From: JAKPQD01 sp029572965
GTDB taxonomy: Bacteria > Bacteroidota > Bacteroidia > Bacteroidales > DTGW01
NCBI GenBank assembly: GCA_035374585.1
Contig: DAOSPF010000069.1
Location: forward strand, 1-14,741
Direction: 5' to 3'
Length of the DNA: 14,741 bases
This document shows, in pieces, positions 1-7,121 of the stretch. The translations under genes and the position numbers were made by a program. The notes beneath the pieces are model-generated. The model saw only the letters and a program-made list of their open reading frames with translations, had not been told where the DNA came from and ran no database searches. The first letter of the stretch is position 1, and each line of letters opens with the position of its first letter.

Positions 1-33
1 CAGACTTTTTGCGGCTTTCAGAAAGGGTTGGTG

Positions 34-450
34 CTAAATACCGACAAAGTCGGGAGTAACCACTTTTCCTTTTTTCTTTCGTTCATTTTGCAAACGTTCG
101 TGCATACGTTTATAACTATTTTCTTTAGTATGCCACATCAGATTAGTAAAATGGTTATTGCGTTTGTTCCAATCCAGATGGATAACAACAGATTCATCCC
201 CTTCAATTTTATCAACAAAAAGCTCCGCAACAAGTTTATGAACAAGAAAATGCCTGGCACCTTCTTTGCATTTTAAGCTAACTACTTCAAAACCACCAAT
301 TAAAGAAGGTTTTAATATTTTACCATCTTTACTGTTTTGGCAATAACTTTTAACCCGGCCAAAATTGCTTATCTCATATTTTGAATCTGTGTCAGGAATA
401 ATAGCCCACACTTCCCCTTCAATCTCCTGTTTCCGTTTATTTCGCGTCAT
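34..450 (-). CDS. NUMOD4/HNH-like small protein, probably nuclease-inactive
   Basis: 138 residues when started at the ATG at 450. Residues 11-38 match the NUMOD4 motif found beside the catalytic domain of homing-type endonucleases (E-V-W-x-I-I-P, then Y-E-I-S-N-F-G-R-V-K-S). Residues 68-108 resemble an HNH_3 domain: H71 in L-V-H-K-L-V-A, then I90-H91-L-D, N98-N99 and N-L-x-W. The usual motif has N or D before the second His (N-H-I-D). Here that metal-ligand position is I90, so cleavage activity is doubtful. The C terminus (residues 109-130) is very basic, which fits DNA binding. The open frame extends to 537, but a TAnnTTTG promoter element lies inside that extension, so the ATG at 450 is preferred. 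Family assignment is fairly sure. The role is unknown and could be DNA binding or regulation. Confidence 0.75.
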   Translation of the reverse strand: MTRNKRKQEIEGEVWAIIPDTDSKYEISNFGRVKSYCQNSKDGKILKPSLIGGFEVVSLKCKEGARHFLVHKLVAELFVDKIEGDESVVIHLDWNKRNNHFTNLMWHTKENSYKRMHERLQNERKKKGKVVTPDFVGI

Positions 451-472
451 AATTATACATTTTTGACTTGGA

Positions 473-480
473 CAAATATA
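473..480 (-). promoter_or_regulatory. Bacteroidota -7 promoter element for the NUMOD4/HNH gene
   Basis: Read on the minus strand the sequence is TATATTTG, an exact match to TAnnTTTG. It ends 22 bases before the ATG at 450, which would leave a leader of roughly 15 nt. No clear TTTG -33 element is seen at the expected distance. Confidence 0.55.
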
Positions 481-769
481 TGAAAATTCATGTTCGAAAG
501 TATAATTATTTTTCTTTTGTAAGTAAAAGAAAAACAATAAAATACAGCAGTTATACGTCTCAAATATTACCCTTAAGTATTTAAAAAATGCCTAAAATTA
601 GGTATATTTTTTACACCAAACTTTATCTAACCAATTGTATATGAACTATTTATTTAAGTTTAAAAAGGTTTACACTAAACTGTTATAAGTTTAAAAAAAA
701 TAAACGGTTATGCATTTTGTTTTTATCTGAAAATTTTTGCAAACGGATAGCACTAATAATACTTCTATT

Positions 770-800
770 TTTGTTTTACTTTATAAAAGCGTTAACTTTG
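770..800 (+). promoter_or_regulatory. Bacteroidota promoter (-33 TTTG, -7 TAACTTTG)
   Basis: TTTG at 770-773 and TAACTTTG at 793-800 are separated by 19 bp, matching the Bacteroidota sigma-ABfr consensus TTTG-N19-21-TAnnTTTG. Transcription would begin near 806, about 16 bases before the ATG at 822. This is the best complete promoter in the window, and it decides the start of the downstream gene. Confidence 0.7.
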
Positions 801-821
801 ATTAAAAAACCTAACATTACA

Positions 822-2144
822 ATGCAAATAATATTGACTATTTTTTTTATAACTATATTCTTTTACCCCCTTATCGGTCAAGAAGAGGCAATTCCGTTTG
901 ATACAAAAGGGAAAATTTGGGTGATTGATAAAAAAGTAATTAAAACTATTAAACTTTTTAAAGATGAAGAGGTAATAGAAGCCCGCCTTTTTACAATAAA
1001 TGACAGCATATCCGTATTTGAGAAGCTAATAAAAAAAGACGATAAAACATTTCGAGACAAACAAATTCTTTCTAACAGCGAGCTTAATTCACTTCGAGCC
1101 AAAATAGACAGTATATCGCTTATGGTTATTAACCAGGAAGGTCGTTCGTGGTTGTTGGCATCTTCTACATTTTTGGGGCTCACGTTGTATGGGCCTTCTG
1201 TTCCATCTATTATTAACAGCACTAACGACAAAATACAAGTTAGTTCGTACATGCTAACTGCAGCTTCCGGTTTCTTTTTGCCCTGGTACCTTACCCGCAA
1301 CAGGTCTGTCTCGTATGCCCACCTAAACCTTACTACTTTTGGGCTTTCCTGGGGTTTTCTTCATGGTGCTCAAATATATTGGGCCACTTCAGGCTATAAT
1401 AACCTTAATAATGCATTAACTTTTGGTACAATCTGTGGTATTACTGAAGGATTTATTGGATACAATTTGGTAGATAAGTTTAATATTAGTTATGGACAAG
1501 CACAACTAATGACTTTTTATAGTGAGATAGGCCTTTTTATAGGATTTGCAGCTGCCCAAAGATTTAACATTGATGCAGAAGAAAAACCTGGAGGTTTTCA
1601 GGGGCTTTCATTGTTAGGCTCGGCTCTGGGGCTTGGTATTGGTTACCGTCAAGGGCTTGACAAAAGTATCACTGCCGGAGATGCCCAGATTATTGGCATC
1701 AGCGCTCTGTTAAGCGCATATCTTACAATTCCTCCATTATCTGATATTGCACCTGATGACTCGCGCAATATTTCAACAACCCTTTCTCTGGCTGGTATTT
1801 GTGGGGCATTTATTGGTTCTAAACTTATTCGAAACATAGATTTTTCATATGGACAAAGCCTGATGATTGGGCTCGGCACCATTGCAGGAGGTTTTACGGG
1901 TGCTGGTGTAGGATATTTAATAGACAACAATAGCTCGCTACCTATATACATAAGCGGCCTTGGGGCACTTACTTCGTTTGGATTGATGTTCAATTATTAC
2001 AAAAACAAATCGGAGACCTCTTATGAAAAGAACAACTTTAGGATAAACCTATATCCACAAAATTACCTGGTATGGAACCGGGCTAACCTTCAACCAATTT
2101 ATTTAACAAACCTTCCATTAGTAAGTATTTCTAAAACATTTTGA
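822..2144 (+). CDS. Exported or membrane protein with four ~60-residue glycine-rich repeats, function unknown
   Basis: 440 residues from the ATG at 822. The frame is open from a TTG at 717, but that lies upstream of the promoter at 770-800. Residues 1-18 look like a signal peptide (hydrophobic core ending near L-I-G-Q). Residues 25-105 form a hydrophilic region, probably periplasmic. From about residue 110 the protein is a series of hydrophobic, glycine-rich segments. A short turn motif recurs at S164-Y-A-H, S223-Y-G-Q, T284-A-G-D and S342-Y-G-Q, so the period is 58-61 residues. Each turn is preceded by a G-x-x-x-G-type segment that often ends in G-Y or G-S. The glycine-zipper pattern suggests packed transmembrane hairpins, although outer-membrane beta strands cannot be excluded. 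I do not recognise a named family. It stands alone between two promoters. Confidence 0.8.
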   Translation: MQIILTIFFITIFFYPLIGQEEAIPFDTKGKIWVIDKKVIKTIKLFKDEEVIEARLFTINDSISVFEKLIKKDDKTFRDKQILSNSELNSLRAKIDSISLMVINQEGRSWLLASSTFLGLTLYGPSVPSIINSTNDKIQVSSYMLTAASGFFLPWYLTRNRSVSYAHLNLTTFGLSWGFLHGAQIYWATSGYNNLNNALTFGTICGITEGFIGYNLVDKFNISYGQAQLMTFYSEIGLFIGFAAAQRFNIDAEEKPGGFQGLSLLGSALGLGIGYRQGLDKSITAGDAQIIGISALLSAYLTIPPLSDIAPDDSRNISTTLSLAGICGAFIGSKLIRNIDFSYGQSLMIGLGTIAGGFTGAGVGYLIDNNSSLPIYISGLGALTSFGLMFNYYKNKSETSYEKNNFRINLYPQNYLVWNRANLQPIYLTNLPLVSISKTF

Positions 2145-2161
2145 TTTTAAGCCATAAATGA

Positions 2162-2192
2162 TTGATTTTTTATCTAAAATTTACTTTATTTG
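2162..2192 (+). promoter_or_regulatory. Possible promoter for the cvpA-clc operon
   Basis: TTTATTTG at 2185-2192 is one base away from TAnnTTTG, and a TTG lies at 2162-2164 with a 20-bp spacer. The ATG of cvpA follows 16 bases later. The match is imperfect, so read-through from the upstream gene is also possible. Confidence 0.3.
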
Positions 2193-2208
2193 TTTAAAAC
2201 ATTAAAGT

Positions 2209-2718
2209 ATGAATTATCTGGATGTACTTATCATCATTTTGTTGATTATTGCAGCTGTTTCGGGTTTTAAAAAAGGATTTGTCCACCAACTTTTTTCTTT
2301 ACTGGCTATCATCTTAGGAATTCTGCTTGCCGTAAAGCTCAATACGTGGCTTACGGGATTAATAACCCCTGGTATATTTTCTTCAGTGCAAACAGCCAAA
2401 ATTGTTGCCTTTATTTTTGTGCTAATTGTTGTTTCTATTTTGGCACACCTTATAGCAAAAATTCTTGAAAGTTTTTTTAATGATATAGACTTAGGATTAA
2501 TCAACAGGTTGACCGGGCTTATTTTTGGCGTATTAAAAATGTCTTTTATCCTTAGTGCCTTTATGATATTAGTAGAATTTTCTATTATCAAAATAAATTT
2601 TCCTAAAAAAGAAAGCTGCGACAGCTCATTTTTGTACCCTAAAGTGAAAGTTATTGCACCTGCAGTTTTTCCTTACCTGAAAACCATTACAGTAGAAATG
2701 TCAAAAACTTTTCATTAA
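2209..2718 (+). CDS. cvpA: CvpA-family inner-membrane protein
   Basis: 169 residues with about four predicted transmembrane segments, near residues 4-20, 26-45, 62-88 and 100-125. The N terminus (Y-L-D-V-L, then G-F-x-K-G-F-V-x-Q-L-F-S-L) carries the conserved pattern of the CvpA/colicin V production family. That family is named from the E. coli protein needed for colicin V production, but its biochemical role is unknown; in other bacteria it has been linked to envelope integrity. There is no sign of a colicin locus here, so the name should not be read as bacteriocin production. The stop is followed after 18 bases by the ClC gene, so the two are likely co-transcribed. The length is normal for the family. 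Confidence 0.85.
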   Translation: MNYLDVLIIILLIIAAVSGFKKGFVHQLFSLLAIILGILLAVKLNTWLTGLITPGIFSSVQTAKIVAFIFVLIVVSILAHLIAKILESFFNDIDLGLINRLTGLIFGVLKMSFILSAFMILVEFSIIKINFPKKESCDSSFLYPKVKVIAPAVFPYLKTITVEMSKTFH

Positions 2719-2736
2719 TTTCTTAAAAAAATTCCT

Positions 2737-4509
2737 ATGTTTTGGGATAAAATTGTAGCATGGCTTCATGCAATACGTCTGAAATATGTAGAAAAGAAAG
2801 CTTACGTGATATTTGTATCAATAATTATAGGCATCTTTTCAGCATTGGCTGCTGTAATGCTTAAAAATATTGTATATTACATCAAAATATTGCTACAATA
2901 CGACTGGGGAATATCTTATTTGTCTATACTGTACTTTATCTATCCTTTAGTGGGTATATTTATTGTGTATATTTATTTGCGGGTTTTTCATGATGGACAT
3001 ATCAACAAAGAAATAGGCTACCTTATATACAAGCTATCGCGAAATGAAAATGACCTGCCACGGCGACAAATATATGCACACCTTATTACAAGTGGGACAA
3101 CAGTAGGTTTTGGTGGTTCTGTCGGGCTTGAAGCCCCGATTGTACTCTCCGGGTCTTCTATTGGTTCTGCCATTTCTAAATATTTCAGGGTAAACCTGAC
3201 AGACCGCAATTTACTTATTGCTTGTGGCGCAGCTGGAGGAATATCTGCTATTTTCAATGCACCTATTGCAGCAACAATTTTTGCTTTTGAAGTACTTTTG
3301 CCATCCATGGCTGTTTCAGCATTTGTACCTTTGCTTATTTCTTCAGCCACCGCATCAATTTTCTCCAACTTATTATTTGCCGAAAAACCTTTTGTACTAA
3401 TAACAAATGCTTGGGAAGTCAATGACCTGACTTTTTACATTGTTTTTGGCGTTTTGTGTGGATTGTTGGCTTCGTATATGATAAAAATGAGCTATTGGAT
3501 AGGCCGCATGATTTTTAGAAATATCAAAAGCCAGGTTTCACGGCTTATTATTGGCTCTATTCTCCTGGGCAGTATGATTTTTATTTTTCCTGCCCTATAT
3601 GGCGAGGGGTACGACATGGTTAATGCCCTGTTTGTTAATAATGTAAACCTGGTTATTATAAGCCCTTTATTTCAAAGTTTGCCAACAAATACCTGGATAA
3701 TTCTTATTGCTATTACCATAATCCTGTTGATAAAAGTAATTGCTACTTCTCTGACCTTGGGCGCTGGCGGCAACGGGGGTATTTTTGCCCCTTCTCTTTT
3801 TACAGGGGCATTTGCCGGGTATGCTTTTGCAACCATCATCAACCTCACCGGTGTTGCCCATGTTAACGCTATATGCTTTATGGCAGTAGGCATGGCTGGT
3901 GTTTTTAGCGGTGTCCTCAAAGCCCCTATGACAGCTATTTTCCTTATTGCAGAAGTTACAGGCGGGTATAGCCTTTTTCTCCCATTAATGATTGTTTCTG
4001 CATTATCCTATTTTATTGCAAGATACATTGAGCCACATTCGGTTTATACCAAAATGCTTGCTGAAGATAAAAAATGGGATCACGAAAAGATTGATTCTGT
4101 AATGCTTCAAAGACTTTCTATAAAAGATTTGATAGAAACAAACTTTACATGCATCACCATAGACGATTCGCTCTTTAGTATTCGCGAAAAAGTATTTAGC
4201 TCATCACACAAATTTTTCCCTGTGGTGGACAAAGACCTTCATTTGACCGGCATTGTCCATTTCAATGATATTAAAAATTTTTTCCTGAATAAACATGAAG
4301 AAGATTTTGGTTGGGAAATGCTTATCAAGCCAGTTAAAGACAAAATTGAAATCAATGATTCTGTTGAAGAGGCACTGAAAAAACTTGAAAACGTTGGGGC
4401 TTGGAACTTACCTGTTACTGATAATGGAATATACAAAGGTTTCCTTTTCAGGTCACGTATCCTCGATAGTTATAGACAACATGTTATACAGCAACGCACT
4501 ATGTTTTAA
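2737..4509 (+). CDS. ClC-family chloride channel/transporter with C-terminal CBS pair
   Basis: 590 residues. Residues about 20-440 form the ClC membrane domain, and about 461-585 form two CBS domains, the usual cytoplasmic nucleotide-sensing module. The gating glutamate motif is present as G-S-V-G-L-E132-A-P, a variant of the classic G-[KR]-E-G-P. The G-x-F-x-P anion-binding motif is at G348-I-F-A-P352, and the central tyrosine is Y437. The segment matching the proton-glutamate position of E. coli ClC-ec1 reads F-A-F-E185-V186, so Val stands where E203 would be, as in eukaryotic ClC channels. The G-S-G-I-P filter motif is replaced by D86-G-H-I-N. The protein should move anions across the inner membrane; whether it is a channel or an exchanger is unclear. 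Both ends are intact. Confidence 0.92.
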   Translation: MFWDKIVAWLHAIRLKYVEKKAYVIFVSIIIGIFSALAAVMLKNIVYYIKILLQYDWGISYLSILYFIYPLVGIFIVYIYLRVFHDGHINKEIGYLIYKLSRNENDLPRRQIYAHLITSGTTVGFGGSVGLEAPIVLSGSSIGSAISKYFRVNLTDRNLLIACGAAGGISAIFNAPIAATIFAFEVLLPSMAVSAFVPLLISSATASIFSNLLFAEKPFVLITNAWEVNDLTFYIVFGVLCGLLASYMIKMSYWIGRMIFRNIKSQVSRLIIGSILLGSMIFIFPALYGEGYDMVNALFVNNVNLVIISPLFQSLPTNTWIILIAITIILLIKVIATSLTLGAGGNGGIFAPSLFTGAFAGYAFATIINLTGVAHVNAICFMAVGMAGVFSGVLKAPMTAIFLIAEVTGGYSLFLPLMIVSALSYFIARYIEPHSVYTKMLAEDKKWDHEKIDSVMLQRLSIKDLIETNFTCITIDDSLFSIREKVFSSSHKFFPVVDKDLHLTGIVHFNDIKNFFLNKHEEDFGWEMLIKPVKDKIEINDSVEEALKKLENVGAWNLPVTDNGIYKGFLFRSRILDSYRQHVIQQRTMF

Positions 4510-4513
4510 GCTA

Positions 4514-4546
4514 TTTAAAATTAAAAAAAGCATAACTTTAATTTTG
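4514..4546 (+). promoter_or_regulatory. Promoter for the hybrid kinase, overlapped by an inverted repeat
   Basis: TAATTTTG at 4539-4546 matches TAnnTTTG exactly. A weak -33 (TTTA at 4514-4517) lies 21 bp upstream. The -7 box is the left arm of a perfect 7-bp inverted repeat, AATTTTG (4540-4546) and CAAAATT (4550-4556), with a 3-nt centre. That could be an operator, but the sequence is AT-rich and chance is possible. Confidence 0.5.
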
Positions 4547-4560
4547 TAACAAAATTTGAT

Positions 4561-4593
4561 ATGAGGACAGGTTTATTCCAATTTATTGTCTGA
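4561..4593 (+). CDS. Possible 10-residue leader mini-ORF before the hybrid kinase
   Basis: ATG at 4561 opens a ten-codon frame (M-R-T-G-L-F-Q-F-I-V) that ends with TGA at 4591-4593. The kinase ATG at 4595 follows after one base. The mini-ORF lies just downstream of the likely transcription start. If translated, it would be the first start met by ribosomes and could couple to kinase translation. It has no similarity I can name and may be chance. Confidence 0.25.
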   Translation: MRTGLFQFIV

Positions 4594-4594
4594 G

Positions 4595-6385
4595 ATGGGA
4601 AAAATTATTCTTAATTATCACGATTATTTTAAAAAAGATTTACGTTTAATATTTATTATAACGGTTATTCTTTCCTGCATTGGTAACATAGCAGACATTA
4701 ATGTTGTCATGGCCCACAGCAATTATGCATTATATATCAATTTTGCCAATGTTTTTGTCAACCTTATAGCGCTGTTACTGTTTTTTCGGTTTAAAGTACC
4801 TGTCAGAATATGCCTTGGGATTGTAATTTATGCTGTTATTATCAACCTGATGGGAAGTCAGCTTTATGATTTTCCAAAGTCCAATTCTGTAATGTATTTG
4901 CTAAGGGCAACCCTGATAATAGCCCTTGCAGTGACTGTTGCAGCTATATGTATCAGCAAAATGCACTCTTTCATTTTATCCGGCTTGTTTATTGCTTTTT
5001 ATTCCTATCTGGCTATTTCGACCAATAACAAATTTCTGATAGACAACTTTTTGATTATCTGCATTATGTTTCTTATTTACAACGTGGTTACTTACCTTTT
5101 TGTACGCAACATCCACAATTCTATCATGCAATTGCAGGAACAAAATGCCGTAATCACAGAACAAAAAGAGTCATTAGAAGAAGCCTATTGGAATCAAGAA
5201 GAGTCTCGTATTTTGCTGAACAAAAAAAATGAAGAGCTGACGATAGCAAAAAATAAGGCCGAAGAAAGCGACAGGCTCAAGTCTGCATTTCTTGCCAACA
5301 TGAGTCACGAAATCCGCACCCCGATGAACGGAATATTGGGGTTTGCCAACTTATTGAAAAAACCATCATTAAGTGGCGAAAAACTGAACAAATATATTAG
5401 CGCCATTGAGTTAAGCGGCAAGCGGATGCTCAATATCATTGACGATTTGATAGATATTTCAAAAATTGAAGCCGGACAGATAGACATAAAAGTCGAAAAA
5501 ACCAGTATATATCAGGTTGTAAATGAGCTTTGTGTGTTTTTCAAACCGGAAGCTGATAACAAAAAAATTGAACTGCAAATAGCCATTGATAGAAACGACC
5601 ATGAATGTTTTATCAAAACTGATAAAACAAAACTGTTACAAATATTGACCAACCTCATTAAAAATGCGATAAAATTTACGCATGAAGGGAGCATTCAGAT
5701 TGGATACAAAATAAAAGGACGAGTAGTAGAATTTTTTGTTAAAGATACAGGTATTGGCATCCCTGAATATATGCACGAAAAAATTTTTGAACGCTTTCTT
5801 AAAGCCGATAATACATTAATCAAGCCATATGAAGGCGCAGGCTTAGGATTAGCTATCTCAAAAGCCTATGTAAATATGCTCGGAGGTGAAATCTGGCTTA
5901 CCTCTAAAGAAAACGAAGGCACAACATTCTTTTTCACTTTACCGTTAATATCAGGCAATGCTAATAATGTTAGCAACAATGTTGTTGATTTTTATCCTCT
6001 TGATCAGGTAGTAAGCATCAAATCAAATAAAACTATATTGATTGCCGAAGACGATGAAATCAGCTACATGTACCTCTCTGAATTTCTTGATGGCAGTGGT
6101 ATTACAATAATCAGGGCAGAAGATGGGCAAAAAGCTGTTGACCTTGTACAGCAAATGCCCAACCTGGACCTTGTTTTGATGGATATTAAACTGCCACAAA
6201 TGAATGGGCACGAAGCTCTGAGCCTGATACGAAAAATACGCCCACATTTGCCCATTATTGCCCAAACAGCTTTTGCCATGCAATCTGACATTGACAGGTA
6301 TATATCCGAAGGGTTTAATGATTATCTGACAAAACCTATACAAATAGAAAACCTGAACAATATTTTAGCAAAATACCTACAATAA
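4595..6385 (+). CDS. Membrane-bound hybrid sensor histidine kinase (HisKA-HATPase-REC)
   Basis: 596 residues from the ATG at 4595; the TTG at 4586 adds only three residues. About six transmembrane helices fill residues 10-175 without a sizeable extracellular loop, so the sensor is probably the membrane domain itself. A coiled coil at about 180-225 leads to the H box S-H238-E-I-R-T-P, then the N box with N357, the G1 box D384-T-G-I-G-I-P and the G2 box G414-A-G-L-G-L. A receiver domain begins at about 480: acidic residues E485-D486-D487, phosphoacceptor D530 in L-M-D-I-K-L-P, and K580 in L-T-K-P. Autophosphorylation and intramolecular relay are expected. All key residues are present. No response regulator with a DNA-binding output lies next to it, so the partner is unknown. 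The signal is also unknown. Confidence 0.93.
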   Translation: MGKIILNYHDYFKKDLRLIFIITVILSCIGNIADINVVMAHSNYALYINFANVFVNLIALLLFFRFKVPVRICLGIVIYAVIINLMGSQLYDFPKSNSVMYLLRATLIIALAVTVAAICISKMHSFILSGLFIAFYSYLAISTNNKFLIDNFLIICIMFLIYNVVTYLFVRNIHNSIMQLQEQNAVITEQKESLEEAYWNQEESRILLNKKNEELTIAKNKAEESDRLKSAFLANMSHEIRTPMNGILGFANLLKKPSLSGEKLNKYISAIELSGKRMLNIIDDLIDISKIEAGQIDIKVEKTSIYQVVNELCVFFKPEADNKKIELQIAIDRNDHECFIKTDKTKLLQILTNLIKNAIKFTHEGSIQIGYKIKGRVVEFFVKDTGIGIPEYMHEKIFERFLKADNTLIKPYEGAGLGLAISKAYVNMLGGEIWLTSKENEGTTFFFTLPLISGNANNVSNNVVDFYPLDQVVSIKSNKTILIAEDDEISYMYLSEFLDGSGITIIRAEDGQKAVDLVQQMPNLDLVLMDIKLPQMNGHEALSLIRKIRPHLPIIAQTAFAMQSDIDRYISEGFNDYLTKPIQIENLNNILAKYLQ

Positions 6386-6390
6386 AAAAT

Positions 6391-6411
6391 ATAGTTTTTA
6401 GTTTAAACTAT
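6391..6411 (+). terminator. Weak AT-rich hairpin after the hybrid kinase
   Basis: ATAGTTT (6391-6397) pairs with AAACTAT (6405-6411) around a 7-nt loop, five bases after the kinase stop codon. An A-run precedes it and only three T residues follow. It has just one G-C pair per arm, so it is at best a weak terminator. Confidence 0.25.
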
Positions 6412-6496
6412 TTGAATATTAATAACATGGTTTCATAGAAAAGGTGTGCTTTTAATTTAAGAAAGCCAAACTAAGATTATTGAAAGGATTATTTTC

Positions 6497-6504
6497 TATA
6501 TTTG
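6497..6504 (+). promoter_or_regulatory. -7 promoter element for the bactofilin-ATP synthase region
   Basis: TATATTTG matches TAnnTTTG exactly and lies 22 bases before the bactofilin ATG. No clear -33 element is seen. Transcription would run into atpZ, which overlaps bactofilin. Confidence 0.6.
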
Positions 6505-6526
6505 TTTCGCAAAAAATCTATCAATT

Positions 6527-6907
6527 ATGGCAAAAGTTTCTGAAGAGTTTGACTCAACTGCAATCAACCTGCTTGGCGCAGGTACAAGTATTAACGGTGA
6601 CATCAATTCAAACGGCGATATCCGCATCAATGGGACTGTTTCTGGCAATATAACAACCAAAGGAAGGTTAATTATTGGGGAATCTGGCAAAATAAAAGGA
6701 GACATATCTTGTCGGAATGCCGATATTCTTGGATATTTCGAAGGTAACATTCAGGTAACAGAGCTTTTATCTCTCAAAAGTTCATCTTCTATCACGGGCG
6801 AGCTGAATGTTGGGCGTTTAGCTATAGAACCTGGGTGCAAATTCAATGGGACCTGCAAAATGAATGACAATAGCCCTGTTGCTGCAGAAAATAAAGATGC
6901 GAAATGA
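6527..6907 (+). CDS. Bactofilin (polymer-forming cytoskeletal protein)
   Basis: 126 residues. Residues about 15-112 are a DUF583/bactofilin domain: short repeating units of the type I-x-G-D-I-x-x-x-G-x-I-x-I-x-G that fold into a right-handed beta helix. Examples are I22-N-G-D-I, I32-R-I-N-G-T-V-S-G-N-I and I57-K-G-D-I. Bactofilins polymerise without nucleotide into filaments at the membrane and act in cell shape, envelope growth or protein positioning. The N terminus is short and polar and the C-terminal tail hydrophilic, as usual. The last 11 bases overlap the start of atpZ, so translation is probably coupled. Bactofilin genes sit before ATP synthase genes in other Bacteroidota too. Whether the filament is tied to ATP synthase is not known from the sequence. 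Confidence 0.92.
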   Translation: MAKVSEEFDSTAINLLGAGTSINGDINSNGDIRINGTVSGNITTKGRLIIGESGKIKGDISCRNADILGYFEGNIQVTELLSLKSSSSITGELNVGRLAIEPGCKFNGTCKMNDNSPVAAENKDAK

Positions 6908-7109
6908 TAACAATTGGATGCGAAACTATGTGAGGTACTCCTCACTAATGCTCCAGATGATAATCATAATTGTTGTTGGTGTTTATGGGGGTTATCGTTT
7001 GGACTTGTCATTTTCTGATGGTAAACACTGGTTTCTCATCCTATTAACGATTGTTTCTACATTTGTAGCCTTGTATTTATTTATCAAAGACCTTTTGAAA
7101 AAAGGATAA
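6897..7109 (+). CDS. atpZ: AtpZ/AtpI-family small membrane protein
   Basis: 70 residues from the ATG at 6897; a longer frame from 6864 would begin inside bactofilin and add an unlikely leader. Two transmembrane helices lie at about 14-33 and 45-64, with the family's glycine pattern in the first (G28-V-Y-G31-G32-Y-R). AtpZ/AtpI proteins are encoded beside ATP synthase genes and have been linked to c-ring assembly and, in alkaliphilic Bacillus, to magnesium uptake. The start lies within the last codons of bactofilin, giving an 11-nt overlap in another frame. Position and topology make the family call fairly safe despite the small size. Confidence 0.8.
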   Translation: MRNDNNWMRNYVRYSSLMLQMIIIIVVGVYGGYRLDLSFSDGKHWFLILLTIVSTFVALYLFIKDLLKKG

Positions 7110-7121
7110 TCCAGACATCCA

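Larger units (their letters stand above)
451..821. other. Divergent intergenic region with promoters at both ends and short direct repeats
   Basis: These 371 bases separate two divergent genes. No convincing gene or RNA was found. The region is very AT-rich. It holds the minus-strand promoter at 473-480 and the plus-strand promoter at 770-800. Two short direct repeats alternate in the middle: TTACACCAAACT at 611-622 with TTACACTAAACT at 670-681 (one mismatch), and AAGTTTAAAAA at 656-666 and again at 687-697. They could be regulator sites or chance in AT-rich DNA. Confidence 0.5.

Noticed and set aside
28..276. Plus-strand open frame of 82 codons
   Set aside because: It lies antisense to the NUMOD4/HNH gene, whose protein has recognisable motifs. 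The plus-strand translation has none.
34..450. NUMOD4/HNH gene as part of a mobile intron or intein
   Set aside because: No group I or II intron structure, split gene or intein host is visible around it.
717..821. TTG start at 717 for the repeat protein
   Set aside because: The full promoter at 770-800 lies inside this extension, and the ATG at 822 begins directly with a signal peptide.
2209..2718. CvpA as a sign of a colicin/bacteriocin locus
   Set aside because: CvpA is a widespread housekeeping membrane family, and no bacteriocin, immunity or export genes are nearby.
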